64,000 nucleotides of DNA from Actinomyces trachealis (GTDB lineage: Bacteria; Actinomycetota; Actinomycetes; Actinomycetales; Actinomycetaceae): the NCBI RefSeq assembly GCF_015711475.1, contig NZ_CP065027.1, forward strand, positions 1,302,001 through 1,366,000. Reading direction: 5' to 3'. Position numbers and translations under genes: made by a program. This document shows, piece after piece, positions 9,612 through 20,246 of this stretch. Under the pieces are notes generated by a model. It made no database searches and was not told where the DNA came from. It worked only from the letters and a program-made list of their open reading frames with translations. Every line of letters starts with the position of its first letter. Within the stretch, counting starts at the first letter, position 1.

Positions 9612-10391
9612 TCAGGCGTAGAAGCGGCACATCTCCGCGAAGGAATCGGACTTCAGTGAGGCCCCACCGATCAGGGCGCCGTCGATGTCGGCCTGAGCCA
9701 TGAGCTCCTTAATGTTGCCGGGCTTCGCGGAACCGCCGTAGAGGACACGCGTGGCCTCAGCGGTGGCCTGCCCGTAGTCCTCCAGGAGGGCCGCACGAAT
9801 GGCGCCACAGACCTCCTGGGCGTCGTCGGCGGTGGCGGTCTCGCCGGTGCCGATAGCCCAGATGGGTTCGTAGGCGATGACGATCTTGGCGACGTCCTCA
9901 GCGGACCAGCCTTTGAGGGCAGCACGGATCTGGCCAAGGACAAAGTCCACGTGTGTGCCAGCCTTGCGGATCTCCAGGGCCTCACCGCAGCACAGGATCG
10001 GCGTCATGCCAGCGTCCAGGACCTTGCGGGCCTTGGCACCAACCAGCTCATCGGACTCGTTGTGGTACTCGCGGCGCTCGGAGTGACCCATGACCACGTA
10101 GCTACAGCCGAGCTTGGTGAGCATGGCGGTGGAGACCTCACCGGTGTAGGCGCCGTTGTCGTGGATAGACACGTCCTGGGCGCCGTACTTGATACCCAAT
10201 CCGTCGGCCTCGACGATAGTCTGCACGGTGCGGATGTCCGTAAAGGGCGGGATGACCAGGACCTCGCACTTGGAGTAGTCGTGGCCATGGTCCTTCAACT
10301 CCAGGGCAAGGCCCTGGACGAGGTGGTTGGCCTCCAGGTGGTCGAGGTTCATCTTCCAGTTGCCCGCCATCAGCGGGGTGCGGTTGCTCAT
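9612..10391 (-). CDS. tpiA: Triosephosphate isomerase
   Basis: Interconverts dihydroxyacetone phosphate and glyceraldehyde 3-phosphate. 259 residues, full length. N-terminal [12 protein letters not shown] carries the catalytic Asn and Lys, VVMGHSERR carries the catalytic His, and [12 protein letters not shown] carries the catalytic Glu. The ATG at 10391 follows GGAAGG at a normal distance and only 5 bases separate it from the pgk stop, so pgk and tpiA are co-transcribed. Nothing unusual. Confidence 0.98.
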   Translation of the reverse strand: MSNRTPLMAGNWKMNLDHLEANHLVQGLALELKDHGHDYSKCEVLVIPPFTDIRTVQTIVEADGLGIKYGAQDVSIHDNGAYTGEVSTAMLTKLGCSYVVMGHSERREYHNESDELVGAKARKVLDAGMTPILCCGEALEIRKAGTHVDFVLGQIRAALKGWSAEDVAKIVIAYEPIWAIGTGETATADDAQEVCGAIRAALLEDYGQATAEATRVLYGGSAKPGNIKELMAQADIDGALIGGASLKSDSFAEMCRFYA

Positions 10392-10396
10392 GTGTT

Positions 10397-11590
10397 TCAG
10401 CCTTCCAGTACAGAGATGCCGGGCAGGACCTTGCCCTCAAGGAGCTCAAGGGAGGCGCCGCCGCCAGTGGAGATGTGAGAGAAGGTGGACTCGTCAAAGC
10501 CCAGGGTGCGCACGGCGGCGGCGGAGTCTCCGCCACCGATCACAGAGAAGGCCACCGACGCGGAAATGGCCTGGGCCACGGCCTTGGTGCCCGAGGCGAA
10601 GGCCTCGAACTCAAAGACGCCCATCGGCCCGTTCCACACCACGGTCTTGGAGGTGGCGATCGCCTCGGCGTAGAGCTGAGCGGTCTTGGGGCCGATGTCC
10701 AGGCCCATCTGGTCAGCCGGGATGGAGTCGGCGTCCACAGTGGTGGCGGGGGCATCCGCCTTGAACTCGGGGGCGACGACGACATCCACGGGCACCAGCA
10801 ATTCGACACCGTTGGCCTTGGCAGTGGCCAGGTACTCCTTGACGGTGTCGATCTGGTCCTTCTCCAGCAGGGAGGTGCCCACCTCGTGGCCCTGGGCGGC
10901 GAGGAAGGTGAAGGCCATGCCGCCGCCGATGAGGAGGCGGTCGGCCTTGCCGAGCAGGTTGGCGATCACACCGAGCTTGTCCGAGACCTTGGAGCCACCG
11001 AGAACGACGGTGTAGGGGCGCTCGGGGGCGTTGACGGCCTTGGACAGGGACTCGATCTCTTTGCCGACGAGCAGTCCTGCGGCGGAGGGCAGGATCTTGG
11101 CGATGTCGTAGACAGAGGCCTGCTTGCGGTGGACTACCCCGAATCCGTCAGAGACAAAGACGTCTGCCAGGGCGGCCAGCTCGGCGGCGAAGGCGGCGCG
11201 CTCAGCGTCGTCCTTGCTGGTCTCAGCAGCGTTGAAGCGCACGTTCTCCAGCAGGACGATCTCGCCAGCGCTCATGGCGGCGACCGCGGCCTGGGCCGAC
11301 TCGCCCACAGTGTCCTTGGCGAGAGTGACCTTGACCCCGGTGACCTCAGCGAGGCGCTTGGCTACGGGTGCCAGAGAGTAGTCGGGGTTGACGGTGCCCT
11401 TGGGGCGCCCCAGGTGGGCGGCAATGATGACCTTGGCGCCAGCCTTTAGGAGCTTGCTGAGGGTCGGGAGGGCGGCTTGGATACGACCGTCGTCGGTAAT
11501 GTTCTTGTTGGCGTCCAGCGGGACATTGAAGTCGGAGCGGACCAGGACGCGCTTGTCCTTGAGGTCGCCCAGGGACTCGATGGTTTTCAT
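10397..11590 (-). CDS. pgk: Phosphoglycerate kinase
   Basis: Transfers the high-energy phosphate of 1,3-bisphosphoglycerate to ADP in glycolysis. 397 residues. Conserved segments: [14 protein letters not shown] near the N-terminus, [21 protein letters not shown] and the nucleotide-binding C-terminal [20 protein letters not shown]. The ATG at 11590 ([10 protein letters not shown]) is chosen because GAGAGG lies 4-5 bases upstream; an in-frame ATG at 11602 would overlap that ribosome site. It is followed closely by tpiA and preceded by a strong hairpin that separates it from gap. Confidence 0.98.
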   Translation of the reverse strand: MKTIESLGDLKDKRVLVRSDFNVPLDANKNITDDGRIQAALPTLSKLLKAGAKVIIAAHLGRPKGTVNPDYSLAPVAKRLAEVTGVKVTLAKDTVGESAQAAVAAMSAGEIVLLENVRFNAAETSKDDAERAAFAAELAALADVFVSDGFGVVHRKQASVYDIAKILPSAAGLLVGKEIESLSKAVNAPERPYTVVLGGSKVSDKLGVIANLLGKADRLLIGGGMAFTFLAAQGHEVGTSLLEKDQIDTVKEYLATAKANGVELLVPVDVVVAPEFKADAPATTVDADSIPADQMGLDIGPKTAQLYAEAIATSKTVVWNGPMGVFEFEAFASGTKAVAQAISASVAFSVIGGGDSAAAVRTLGFDESTFSHISTGGGASLELLEGKVLPGISVLEG

Positions 11591-11652
11591 GAAACCTCTC
11601 ATAGGTTGTTGGTTGGATGGCTTGCGGGGCTGGGCATGGCCCGGCGTGACGA

Positions 11653-11692
11653 CCGACGCCCGCGCACGCCAGATGGTGTGCGCGGGCGTCGG
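11653..11692 (-). terminator. Terminator hairpin between gap and pgk
   Basis: A perfect 15-bp stem (11653-11667 with 11678-11692, 10-base loop) 37 bases after the gap stop. No T-run follows, but the GC-rich stem is typical of high-GC actinobacterial terminators or attenuators controlling pgk-tpiA relative to gap. Confidence 0.6.
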
Positions 11693-11729
11693 CGTCAGTG
11701 GCTCATCTCCTGAGCGTTAGCCTTCAGGC

Positions 11730-12965
<1,236 letters not shown>

Positions 12966-13949
12966 TCACATGTCCAGCATGTCCTGGGTCAGGACGGACT
13001 CTGTGTCCGGCACCCCCAGTTCGTGGGCACGCTTGTCCGCCATGGCCAGCAGGCGGCGGATGCGGCCAGCGACGGCGTCTTTGGTGAGCTGAGGTTCGGA
13101 GAGCTGCCCGAGTTCCTCCAAGCTGGCCTCCTTGTGCTCGATACGGAGCCGACCAGCCTGGACCAGGTGCGCAGGGACATCATCACCCAGGATCTCGAAG
13201 GCGCGCTCGACGCGGGCACCGGAGGCCACCGCAGCGCGGGCGGAGCGGCGCAAGTTGGCGTCATCGAAGTTGGCCAGGCGGTTGGCGGTGCCGCGCACCT
13301 CGCGGCGTTCACGCCGCTGCCCCCAGGCCTCGTTAACGGCCACAGCCCCCATCTTCTCCAAGAGCACACCGATGGCCTCACCGTCGCGGACAACGACGCG
13401 GTCCATTCCACGGACCTCCTTAGACTTAGCGATCACCTCAAAACGGCGGGCCGCCCCCACGAGCGCCAGTGCGGCCTCACTACTGGGACAGGTGATCTCC
13501 AAGGCAGAGGAGCGGCCGGGCTCGGTCAAGGAACCACGGGCCAAGAAGGCGCCCCGCCAGGCGGCACCGGCGCAGCGGCGCCCGCCGCGGATCACAGCTA
13601 CCGGCATGCCGAGCACCGGGTAACCCTTGCCGTCCACCATGCCCACCAAACGTGCAAGCTCGCGGCCTCGTTCAGTGACCCGCACCTGGTAACGCGGCCC
13701 CCGGTGCAGGGAGCCGGACTCCACAGAGATGACCTCGGCGTCCGCGCCGTAGAGCTCCTTAAGGGAGGCAACCAGACGGTTCACGCTGGGCGTATGGTCC
13801 AGCTCTGCCTCCACCACGATCCGTCGCCCGGAGACGAGGTGCAGGCCGCCCGCGAAGCGCAGGATTGCAGCCACCTCGGCCCGGCGTTGCTCGGCGGTGT
13901 CGCCGGTGAGCCGGGCGAGCTCATCCTTGACGGGAGTGGTCAGTGACAT
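12966..13949 (-). CDS. whiA: DNA-binding protein WhiA
   Basis: Homologue of the WhiA regulator, which controls sporulation-septation genes in Streptomyces and affects cell division more broadly in Gram-positives. 327 residues. The N-terminal half is the degenerate LAGLIDADG fold ([40 protein letters not shown]) and the C-terminus is a helix-turn-helix ([20 protein letters not shown]). ATG 13949 has AGGAGG upstream and starts the conserved [14 protein letters not shown]. Gene order rapZ-yvcK-whiA is conserved across Actinobacteria and Firmicutes. Confidence 0.96.
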   Translation of the reverse strand: MSLTTPVKDELARLTGDTAEQRRAEVAAILRFAGGLHLVSGRRIVVEAELDHTPSVNRLVASLKELYGADAEVISVESGSLHRGPRYQVRVTERGRELARLVGMVDGKGYPVLGMPVAVIRGGRRCAGAAWRGAFLARGSLTEPGRSSALEITCPSSEAALALVGAARRFEVIAKSKEVRGMDRVVVRDGEAIGVLLEKMGAVAVNEAWGQRRERREVRGTANRLANFDDANLRRSARAAVASGARVERAFEILGDDVPAHLVQAGRLRIEHKEASLEELGQLSEPQLTKDAVAGRIRRLLAMADKRAHELGVPDTESVLTQDMLDM

Positions 13950-14012
13950 GTGGGTCCTCCTGGATCCGGGTTGCACGTCGAGCTGGTGCGTTCGTTGCGG
14001 TAGTAGGCGTCC

Positions 14013-15020
14013 TCAGAGCTTCTCACGGGTGCCGACGTCTCCCACGAAACCGTCAAACGCGTCACGCAGCGCGGCCGCGAGGCGGAGCGGGTCATGATTG
14101 CAGGTCCCCTCCCCTGTGCGTACCTGACGTAGCACCAGGGTAGCGCCCAACTGCGCGGCCACTATCTCCAGCGCATCCAGGTCCTCTACCGCAGAGGGGT
14201 CCGCGAGCACCGCATCGAGCCGCAGGGCTGGGGCGTACTCTGCCAGCACGCGTAGGTGGTCCGCGGCGCTCATGCCCTCGGTCTCACCGCGCTGGGTGGT
14301 CAGGTTCATGACCACGATCTTGCGAGCGTTAGTGCGGGTCAGCGCCGCGCGCATCGCCGGCAAGATCACGTGGGGCAGCACCGAGGTGTACCAGGAGCCG
14401 GGGCCCAGGACCACCCATTCGGCCTCCTCAATCGCCTCCACCGCCAGCGGGTGGGCGTCGGCGTCGCGGGGCTCAACGCATACCCGTTCCATACGGCCAC
14501 GGGTCTTAGCTACCGCCACCTGGCCCCTGACCCGGCGGGCGAGACTGTCGGCAGGATCCACGATGTCCGCCTCAATGACCAGTGGGGAGGCGCTCATGGG
14601 TATGACGCGGCCGTGCACGCCTAGCAGGCGGCCTACCCAGGCCAGGCCCTCCACCTCATCCTCAAGCAGCTGCCACAAGGCCAAGATGAGCAGGTTTCCC
14701 AAAGCGTGGTTGTCCAGTTCGCCCTCGCCATGGAAGCGGTGCTGAAGCACGTCCCGCCAGGTCAGGCCCCACTCGGAGTCATCGGTCAGGGAAGCGAGGG
14801 CCATGCGCAGGTCCCCTGGCGGTAGGCAGTCAAACTCGCGGCGCAGGCGGCCAGAGGAGCCGCCGTCGTCAGCCACGGTGACGACAGCAGTCAATCTATG
14901 GGTGAGGTGGCGCAGCGCCCGCAAAGTGGCGGACAGACCGTGTCCGCCACCAAGCGCGACCACCTTGGGGCCTTCCTCACCGCGGCGGGGCCAACCTGCT
15001 GGGTCCAGTGTAGTGCTCAC
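14013..15020 (-). CDS. yvcK: YvcK-family UDP-sugar-binding protein (gluconeogenesis factor)
   Basis: Member of the CofD/YvcK family; family members bind UDP-N-acetylglucosamine and affect carbon metabolism and cell-wall growth. 335 residues. The N-terminal VVALGGGHGLSATLRALRHL and VTVADDGGSSGRLRREFDCL are the nucleotide-binding signatures. GTG 15020 is preceded by GGGAG. The gene begins 6 bases after the rapZ stop and is followed by whiA, so the three probably form one transcript. Confidence 0.95.
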   Translation of the reverse strand: MSTTLDPAGWPRRGEEGPKVVALGGGHGLSATLRALRHLTHRLTAVVTVADDGGSSGRLRREFDCLPPGDLRMALASLTDDSEWGLTWRDVLQHRFHGEGELDNHALGNLLILALWQLLEDEVEGLAWVGRLLGVHGRVIPMSASPLVIEADIVDPADSLARRVRGQVAVAKTRGRMERVCVEPRDADAHPLAVEAIEEAEWVVLGPGSWYTSVLPHVILPAMRAALTRTNARKIVVMNLTTQRGETEGMSAADHLRVLAEYAPALRLDAVLADPSAVEDLDALEIVAAQLGATLVLRQVRTGEGTCNHDPLRLAAALRDAFDGFVGDVGTREKL

Positions 15021-15026
15021 TTGGCA

Positions 15027-15998
15027 TCACTCCCGGCCGAGATCCCGGTGGTTGGTGGTGACGGCGAAGCCCAGGTTGCGCAGGATGCCGCTGACCCGCT
15101 CCGCTGAGGCTACGGAGCGGTGCTTGCCGCCGGTGCAGCCGAAGGCGATGGTGACGTGGGACTTGAGTTCGCCCACATAGCTGGGCAGTGCCTCGGCCAG
15201 AAGCTGCGCATAGCTGTCCACAAAGGTCATGGCGCCGTCCTGAGCAAAGACGTAGTCCGCCACCGGTTTGTCGCGGCCCGTCAGGTGGCGCAGCTCGGAG
15301 ACCCAATAGGGGTTGGCGATAAAGCGCATGTCAGCGACATGGTCCGCATCCAGGGGGATGCCGTACTTGAAGCCGAAGCTCATCACGTGGACCTTGAGAG
15401 CTAGGTCTGACTCAGTGGCTACCAACTCGCGCACGCGCCGGGCCAGTCCATGCACGGAGAGCTGGGTGGTGTCAATGACATCATCGGCAACCCCAGCCAC
15501 CGCTGCCATCAGCGTGCGCTCATGCTGGATGCCCTCAAGCACTGTACCGCTGCCCTGCAGCGGGTGCGGGCGCCGGGACGACTCAAAGCGTCGCACCAGC
15601 TCAGCGTCGGAGGCATCCATGAAGATGACGCGCACGTCCACCTGGGACTCGCGCAGCTCACGCAGGTAGTTCATGAACTCAGCAAAAAAGGTGCGGCTGC
15701 GCACGTCCACCACCGCAGCCAGGCGATGCACGCCAGCACCGACGGTGGTCATCATGCCTGCCAGGGCGGACAGCAACTGTGGTGGCAGGTTGTCCACCAC
15801 GTACCAGTCCAGGTCCTCCAGGACGTTGGCAGCCCGGGATCGGCCCGCACCGGACATGCCCGTAATGATGATCATCTCCGGACGCACGGCTGGCGGGACC
15901 GGGGGCGTGCACTGATCCAGCATTGGAATCTCGATCGGCACAGTGTCCTGTAGGCCGCGCGGATCCCGCACTACCTGGCCTGTCTTCTTTGGTTGCAT
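15027..15998 (-). CDS. rapZ: RapZ-family nucleotide-binding protein
   Basis: P-loop protein of the RapZ/YvcJ family. In E. coli RapZ guides RNase E to the GlmZ small RNA; the role in actinobacteria is not the same and is unproven. 323 residues; Walker A GMSGAGRS is near residue 46, followed by LEDLDWYVVDNLPPQLL, and the C-terminal domain has IAFGCTGGKHRSVASAERV. The first 40 residues before MIIITGMSGAG are not conserved, and no ribosome site precedes ATG 15998, so translation may be leaderless or start later. Confidence 0.93.
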   Translation of the reverse strand: MQPKKTGQVVRDPRGLQDTVPIEIPMLDQCTPPVPPAVRPEMIIITGMSGAGRSRAANVLEDLDWYVVDNLPPQLLSALAGMMTTVGAGVHRLAAVVDVRSRTFFAEFMNYLRELRESQVDVRVIFMDASDAELVRRFESSRRPHPLQGSGTVLEGIQHERTLMAAVAGVADDVIDTTQLSVHGLARRVRELVATESDLALKVHVMSFGFKYGIPLDADHVADMRFIANPYWVSELRHLTGRDKPVADYVFAQDGAMTFVDSYAQLLAEALPSYVGELKSHVTIAFGCTGGKHRSVASAERVSGILRNLGFAVTTNHRDLGRE

Positions 15999-16083
15999 GG
16001 TTTAAGCATCGCATGTCCAGGTACCGTGAGAACTACGCTGCACCTACTTGCGTCGCTAGAGGACTCATCCGACAGGAGCCCAT

Positions 16084-17340
16084 ATGTGCAATACCGCCTC
16101 CCCTGTTCTGCCTCAGCCCGGTGATTGCGCCGCCGCTCCCGTGATTGGCACCGCCTGGACCCCAACCGCCACAAAGGTTGCCCTGCTGGGATCTGGTGAA
16201 CTCGGCAAGGAGATCACGATCGCCCTGAGCCGCCTGGGTGTGGAGGTAACTGCGGTTGACCGCTACGACGGCGCTCCCGCCCAGCAGGTGGCTCATAACG
16301 CCCTGACCGTCAATATGGCCGATCCTGCGGAGCTGCTGGCTGCGGTGCGTTCAGCTGGCGCACAGCTGGTGGTGCCGGAGATTGAGGCAATCGCGACTGA
16401 GGTCCTGGCTGAGCTGGAGGCGGAGGGGGTGCGTGTAGTGCCCACTGCCAAAGCGGTGCGCCTGACCATGGACCGTGAGGGTATCCGCCGCCTGGCCGCT
16501 GAGGAACTCGGCCTAGCCACCAGCCCCTACATCTTTGCCACCAGCCTGGAGGGGTTGCGGGCGGGAGCCGAGCAGGTTGGCTTCCCCTGTGTGGTCAAGC
16601 CGGTCATGTCCTCCTCGGGGCACGGTCAGTCTGTGGCGCGCTCTGCGGCCGATCTGGAGGACTGTTGGCGTTACGCCTGCGAGGAAGGGCGAGTAGACCG
16701 CGGCAAGGTGATCGTGGAGGGTTTCATCAACTTTGACACGGAGATTACGCTCCTGACTGTCCGTCACCGTGACCCGGTCACTGGCCAGACCGTCACCTCA
16801 TTCTGTGAGCCGATTGGACACCGCCAGGTTGAGGGCGACTACGTGGAGTCCTGGCAGCCACAGGTGCTGCCTGAGGTGGCTCTGCGCCGCGCACAGGAGG
16901 TTGCTGGCCAGATTACTGAGGCCTTGGGCGGTTGGGGCTTGTTTGGTGTGGAACTGTTCATCTGTGGTGAGGATGTGCTCTTCTCTGAGGTCTCCCCACG
17001 TCCCCACGACACCGGCCTGGTGACCCTGGCCAGCCAGCGGTTCAGTGAGTTCGAGCTGCACGCTCGGGCGGTGCTGGGCCTGCCCCTGGACACAAGCCTG
17101 GTTTCGCCGGGCGCCTCCGCCGTCGTGAAGTCTCCAGTGGAGACTGGGGATGTTGCGGGCGTGTGCTTCTCTGGACTGGAGGTGGCGCTCGCGGACCCGC
17201 AGGTTGACTTGAGACTTTTCGGGAAGCCGACGGCGCATGTGGGTCGACGCCTCGGGGTGGTTGTGGCCTCGGCTGAGGACGTGGCGACCGCGCGTGAGAA
17301 GGCGCGCGCCGCCGTCTCCGCCGTCTCCGTCACTGTTTGA
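16084..17340 (+). CDS. purT: Formate-dependent phosphoribosylglycinamide formyltransferase
   Basis: ATP-grasp enzyme that uses formate and ATP to formylate GAR in purine synthesis, an alternative to PurN. 418 residues. Features: N-terminal [20 protein letters not shown], the segment [17 protein letters not shown], and the metal-binding [20 protein letters not shown] with [16 protein letters not shown] 16084 has ACAGGAG upstream. It is one of few plus-strand genes, divergent from rapZ (85-base gap) and convergent with uvrC, with a strong bidirectional hairpin between. Confidence 0.96.
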   Translation: MCNTASPVLPQPGDCAAAPVIGTAWTPTATKVALLGSGELGKEITIALSRLGVEVTAVDRYDGAPAQQVAHNALTVNMADPAELLAAVRSAGAQLVVPEIEAIATEVLAELEAEGVRVVPTAKAVRLTMDREGIRRLAAEELGLATSPYIFATSLEGLRAGAEQVGFPCVVKPVMSSSGHGQSVARSAADLEDCWRYACEEGRVDRGKVIVEGFINFDTEITLLTVRHRDPVTGQTVTSFCEPIGHRQVEGDYVESWQPQVLPEVALRRAQEVAGQITEALGGWGLFGVELFICGEDVLFSEVSPRPHDTGLVTLASQRFSEFELHARAVLGLPLDTSLVSPGASAVVKSPVETGDVAGVCFSGLEVALADPQVDLRLFGKPTAHVGRRLGVVVASAEDVATAREKARAAVSAVSVTV

Positions 17341-17352
17341 CCTGAACCAGAT

Positions 17353-17405
17353 GCCCAGATGCGACGAGGCGAACCGGAATAGGGTTCGCCTCGTCGCATT
17401 TGGGC
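17353..17405. terminator. Bidirectional terminator between purT and uvrC
   Basis: A stem of 17 perfect base pairs (17359-17375 with 17383-17399, 7-base loop), extendable to about 23 with one G-U pair, sits between two convergent genes. It has no T-run but the position and stability support termination both ways. Confidence 0.75.
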
Positions 17406-17452
17406 ACTCTCACGGGTTCCATGAGGTGGGTGCTGCGGCTGTTGATGGGCGT

Positions 17453-19576
17453 TTAGGGCGACGACGCCGTCAGGTGCTCGCGGATCATGGCGGCCAGCGC
17501 CGGCCCAATTCCCTTCACCTGGGTGATCTGCTCGGAGCTGGCCTCGCGCAAGCGTTTCACGGAGCCGAACTCTTTGAGCAGTGCCGCCTGACGGGCGGGT
17601 CCGAGCCCCGGCACGTCGTCCAGCACTGAGCGGGTCATACCTTTGGAGCGTTTAGCTCGGTGGTGCGTGATGGCGAAACGGTGGGACTCGTCGCGCAGGT
17701 GCTGCAACAAGTAGAGGGCCGCTGAACTGCGCGGCAGGATGACGGGGAACTCGTCCCCTGGGACCCACACCTCCTCCAGCCGCTTGGCCAGACCCACCAG
17801 CGGCACGTCAACGCCCAGTTCATCCAGGACGGTCTGGGCCGCGCCCACCTGCGGCAGGCCGCCGTCCACCACCACCAAGCTCGGCGCGTAGGAGAAGCGC
17901 CGAGCCCGGCCAGTACTCGGGTCGATGAGTCCAGAGACGATCGGTATACCGTCACCTTCCTCCCCGATCAGTTCCGCGTCCGCCGCGCTGACGGGCCCAC
18001 CCTGCTCAGCAATCAGCCGTTTAAAGCGGCGTGTGAGGACTTCGCGCATGGCGGCGGTGTCGTCTGTGGCACCGTTACCGTCGACCCCGCGCACGGTGAA
18101 GCGGCGGTACTCGTTCTTGCGGGGGGCACCATCTTCAAAGACCACCATTGAACCCACCTGGTAGGTGCCTTGGGTGTGGGAGATGTCGTAGCACTCGATG
18201 CGCAGGGGCGCCTCCGGCAGGTCAAGGGCCTGGGCCAGCTCCTCCAGGGCCACCGAGCGCTGCGTGAGGTCCCCAGCACGGCGGGTCTTGTGCAGCCGCA
18301 TAGCCTCTTCAGCGTTTTTGCGCACGGTCTCCGCTAGGGCAGCTTTGTCTCCACGCTGGGGCACGCGCAGGTCCACCGCTGCCCCGCGCAGACCGCTCAG
18401 CCAGGCGACGGTCCCAGCCACGTCCGGAGGCAGGACGGGGACCAGAATCTCCTTGGGCACAGCGGTGGTGGCCGTGTGGACGACGTCGTCGACGCTGGTC
18501 GGTCCGGCCTCGCCCACGGAGGCCTTGCGCTGGTCCTTGCCGCCAATGCGTGGCGAGGGGGCGGAGGGTGCCCGGTTGCTTACGCCGACACTGGTGGTGG
18601 GGCCGGAGACAACGGGTGCGGCGTCGTCCTCCGGGGCGATGAGGTCTCCGTAGACCTGTTCGAGGAGCTTGCCCACCAGCTCGGAGTTGCTTAGCTCCTC
18701 AACCAGGTCCACGACCCAACCGCGTTGCCCGCGGATTCGTCCGCCACGCACGTGGAAGACCTGCACGGCCGCCTCCAACTCGTCGCGGACTAGGGCAAAG
18801 ACGTCGGCGTCGGTGGCATCGGGAAGCACCACCGCATTGCGCTCAATGACCTTGCGCAGCGCGGCGACGTCGTCCCGCAGGCGGGCGGCTTTCTCAAAAT
18901 CGAGCGCGGCAGAGGTGGCGCGCATCTGGGCCTCTAGTTCGCGCAGGTAGGGGCCGGTACGGCCTGCCATGAACGCGCAGAAGTCCTCTGCTAGGACCCG
19001 GTGCTCTGCCGGGCTGATGCGCCCCACACAGGGGGCCGAGCAGCGGTCGATGTAGCCGAGCAGGCAAGGGCGGCCGGAAGCCTGGGCGCGGCGGAGCACC
19101 CCCGCAGAGCAGGTGCGCACCGGGAAGACTCGCTGCAGCTGTTCCAGAGTCTCACGGATGGACCAAACCTGCGGGTAGGGGCCAAAGTAGCGGGTGCCGG
19201 GACGGCGGGCGCCACGCACCACCTGCACCCGCGGCAGCTGCTCCCCCATGGTGACGGCCAGGTATGGATAGGACTTGTCATCCTTGTACATGACGTTGAA
19301 GCGGGGGTTGAACTCCTTGATCCAAGAGTACTCCAGGGAGAGGGACTCGACCTCTGTGGCTACCACGGTCCACTCGACGGCGCAGGCGGTGGTGACCATC
19401 TTCTGGGTACGTGGGTGCAGTGCCGCCAGGTCCTGGAAGTAGCTGGAGAGCCGCTGGCGCAGGTTCTTGGCCTTGCCGACGTAGATGACCCGGCCCTCGG
19501 CGTCGAGGAAGCGGTAGACGCCGGGTGAGGTAGGGATCTCCCCTGGCGCGGGGCGATACGTCGAAGGGTCAGCCAT
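17453..19576 (-). CDS. uvrC: Excinuclease ABC subunit UvrC
   Basis: Nuclease that makes both incisions in nucleotide excision repair with UvrA and UvrB, also encoded in this window. About 707 residues. Domains in order: GIY-YIG nuclease ([20 protein letters not shown]), Cys-rich region, UVR motif ([20 protein letters not shown]), a low-complexity insertion of about 55 residues rich in Ser, Pro and Gly, the RNase H-like endonuclease domain ([20 protein letters not shown]) and C-terminal helix-hairpin-helices ([18 protein letters not shown]). ATG 19576 starts MADPSTYRP just before the conserved fold; an extension to 19663 lacks conservation. Confidence 0.96.
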   Translation of the reverse strand: MADPSTYRPAPGEIPTSPGVYRFLDAEGRVIYVGKAKNLRQRLSSYFQDLAALHPRTQKMVTTACAVEWTVVATEVESLSLEYSWIKEFNPRFNVMYKDDKSYPYLAVTMGEQLPRVQVVRGARRPGTRYFGPYPQVWSIRETLEQLQRVFPVRTCSAGVLRRAQASGRPCLLGYIDRCSAPCVGRISPAEHRVLAEDFCAFMAGRTGPYLRELEAQMRATSAALDFEKAARLRDDVAALRKVIERNAVVLPDATDADVFALVRDELEAAVQVFHVRGGRIRGQRGWVVDLVEELSNSELVGKLLEQVYGDLIAPEDDAAPVVSGPTTSVGVSNRAPSAPSPRIGGKDQRKASVGEAGPTSVDDVVHTATTAVPKEILVPVLPPDVAGTVAWLSGLRGAAVDLRVPQRGDKAALAETVRKNAEEAMRLHKTRRAGDLTQRSVALEELAQALDLPEAPLRIECYDISHTQGTYQVGSMVVFEDGAPRKNEYRRFTVRGVDGNGATDDTAAMREVLTRRFKRLIAEQGGPVSAADAELIGEEGDGIPIVSGLIDPSTGRARRFSYAPSLVVVDGGLPQVGAAQTVLDELGVDVPLVGLAKRLEEVWVPGDEFPVILPRSSAALYLLQHLRDESHRFAITHHRAKRSKGMTRSVLDDVPGLGPARQAALLKEFGSVKRLREASSEQITQVKGIGPALAAMIREHLTASSP

Positions 19577-19696
19577 GCGCAGAAGCCTAGCGGGCGGGAT
19601 ATTTTGTAGGTCTGCACGATGTGACACAGGCGCAGACATAGGCACAGGCATAGCCGCAACCACGGGTGCTGCGCTTCATGCCTGCGGAAACCAAGG

Positions 19697-19771
19697 TGGT
19701 GGGCGATACTGGGATCGAACCAGTGACCTCTTCCGTGTCAGGGAAGCGCGCTCCCGCTGCGCCAATCGCCC
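19697..19771 (-). tRNA. tRNA-Val (anticodon GAC)
   Basis: On the minus strand a 7-bp acceptor (GGGCGAT/ATCGCCC), D and T arms, and anticodon loop CTGACAC give anticodon GAC. A73 is followed by an encoded CCA. Third in a minus-strand cluster after Gly and Cys. Confidence 0.95.
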
Positions 19772-19772
19772 G

Positions 19773-19843
19773 AGGTGGGTACCGGATTCGAACCGGTGTA
19801 AACGGCTTTGCAGGCCGGTGCCTAGCCTCTCGGCCAACCCACC
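19773..19843 (-). tRNA. tRNA-Cys (anticodon GCA)
   Basis: Acceptor GGTGGGT/ACCCACC with discriminator U73, a cysteine identity element. Anticodon loop CTGCAAA gives GCA. No CCA is encoded. It abuts tRNA-Val by one base. Confidence 0.95.
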
Positions 19844-19883
19844 AGTGAGATGCTGGGGGCTGGGTGGCCGCCCGGCTCCTCGG

Positions 19884-19956
19884 AGCGGATGACGGGACTC
19901 GAACCCGCGACCCTCACCTTGGCAAGGTGATGCTCTACCAACTGAGCCACATCCGC
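19884..19956 (-). tRNA. tRNA-Gly (anticodon GCC)
   Basis: Acceptor GCGGATG/CATCCGC, discriminator U73, anticodon loop TTGCCAA giving GCC. CCA is not encoded. First gene of the minus-strand tRNA operon Gly-Cys-Val. Confidence 0.95.
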
Positions 19957-20000
19957 ATGTTGGCGCTTCTGGTTCCTGCGAACCGTTCGGCGCGGATTGA

Positions 20001-20031
20001 ACCTTAGCACCCCTCTACCGAACCCTGGCAA
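20001..20031 (-). promoter_or_regulatory. Candidate promoter of the Gly-Cys-Val tRNA operon
   Basis: Minus-strand TTGCCA (-35) and TAAGGT (-10) separated by 19 bases, about 45 bases upstream of tRNA-Gly. Spacing is slightly long. Confidence 0.4.
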
Positions 20032-20067
20032 ATGACAGCCCGGTGATTCAGGTCACCGGAGTGCCAT

Positions 20068-20097
20068 TTGCTCAGGATGCTGCCTTCTGGCTAACCT
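20068..20097 (+). promoter_or_regulatory. Candidate promoter of tRNA-Val (CAC)
   Basis: TTGCTC (-35) and TAACCT (-10) with an 18-base spacer end 12 bases before the tRNA 5' end. Confidence 0.5.
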
Positions 20098-20109
20098 TGC
20101 GCGTGCACC

Positions 20110-20182
20110 GGGCGATTGGCTCAGGGGTTAGAGCGCCTCGTTCACACCGAGGAGGTCACTGGTTCGATTCCAGTATCGCCCA
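20110..20182 (+). tRNA. tRNA-Val (anticodon CAC)
   Basis: Acceptor GGGCGAT/ATCGCCC, anticodon stem CCTCG/CGAGG with loop TTCACAC giving CAC, and A73. CCA not encoded (CCG follows). It shares its acceptor and T-arm with tRNA-Val (GAC) at 19697-19771, so the two are paralogues. A clear terminator follows. Confidence 0.95.
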
Positions 20183-20190
20183 CCGGCTGC

Positions 20191-20231
20191 AAGCGGTCCC
20201 AGGCTCTGCGAGTCTGGGACCGCTTCTTTTT
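20191..20231. terminator. Terminator after tRNA-Val, shared with the UDP-glucose enzyme gene
   Basis: Perfect 12-bp stem AAGCGGTCCCAG (20191-20202) with 20214-20225, followed on the plus strand by CTTTTT. It also lies 15 bases past the stop of the convergent gene, so it may act in both directions. Confidence 0.85.
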
Positions 20232-20246
20232 ACCTGTGCTGGGCGC

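Noticed and set aside
19980..20000. CGAACCGTTCG palindrome upstream of the tRNA cluster
   Set aside because: The spacing between half sites is too short for a LexA box and it sits next to a tRNA operon, so it was not called regulatory.
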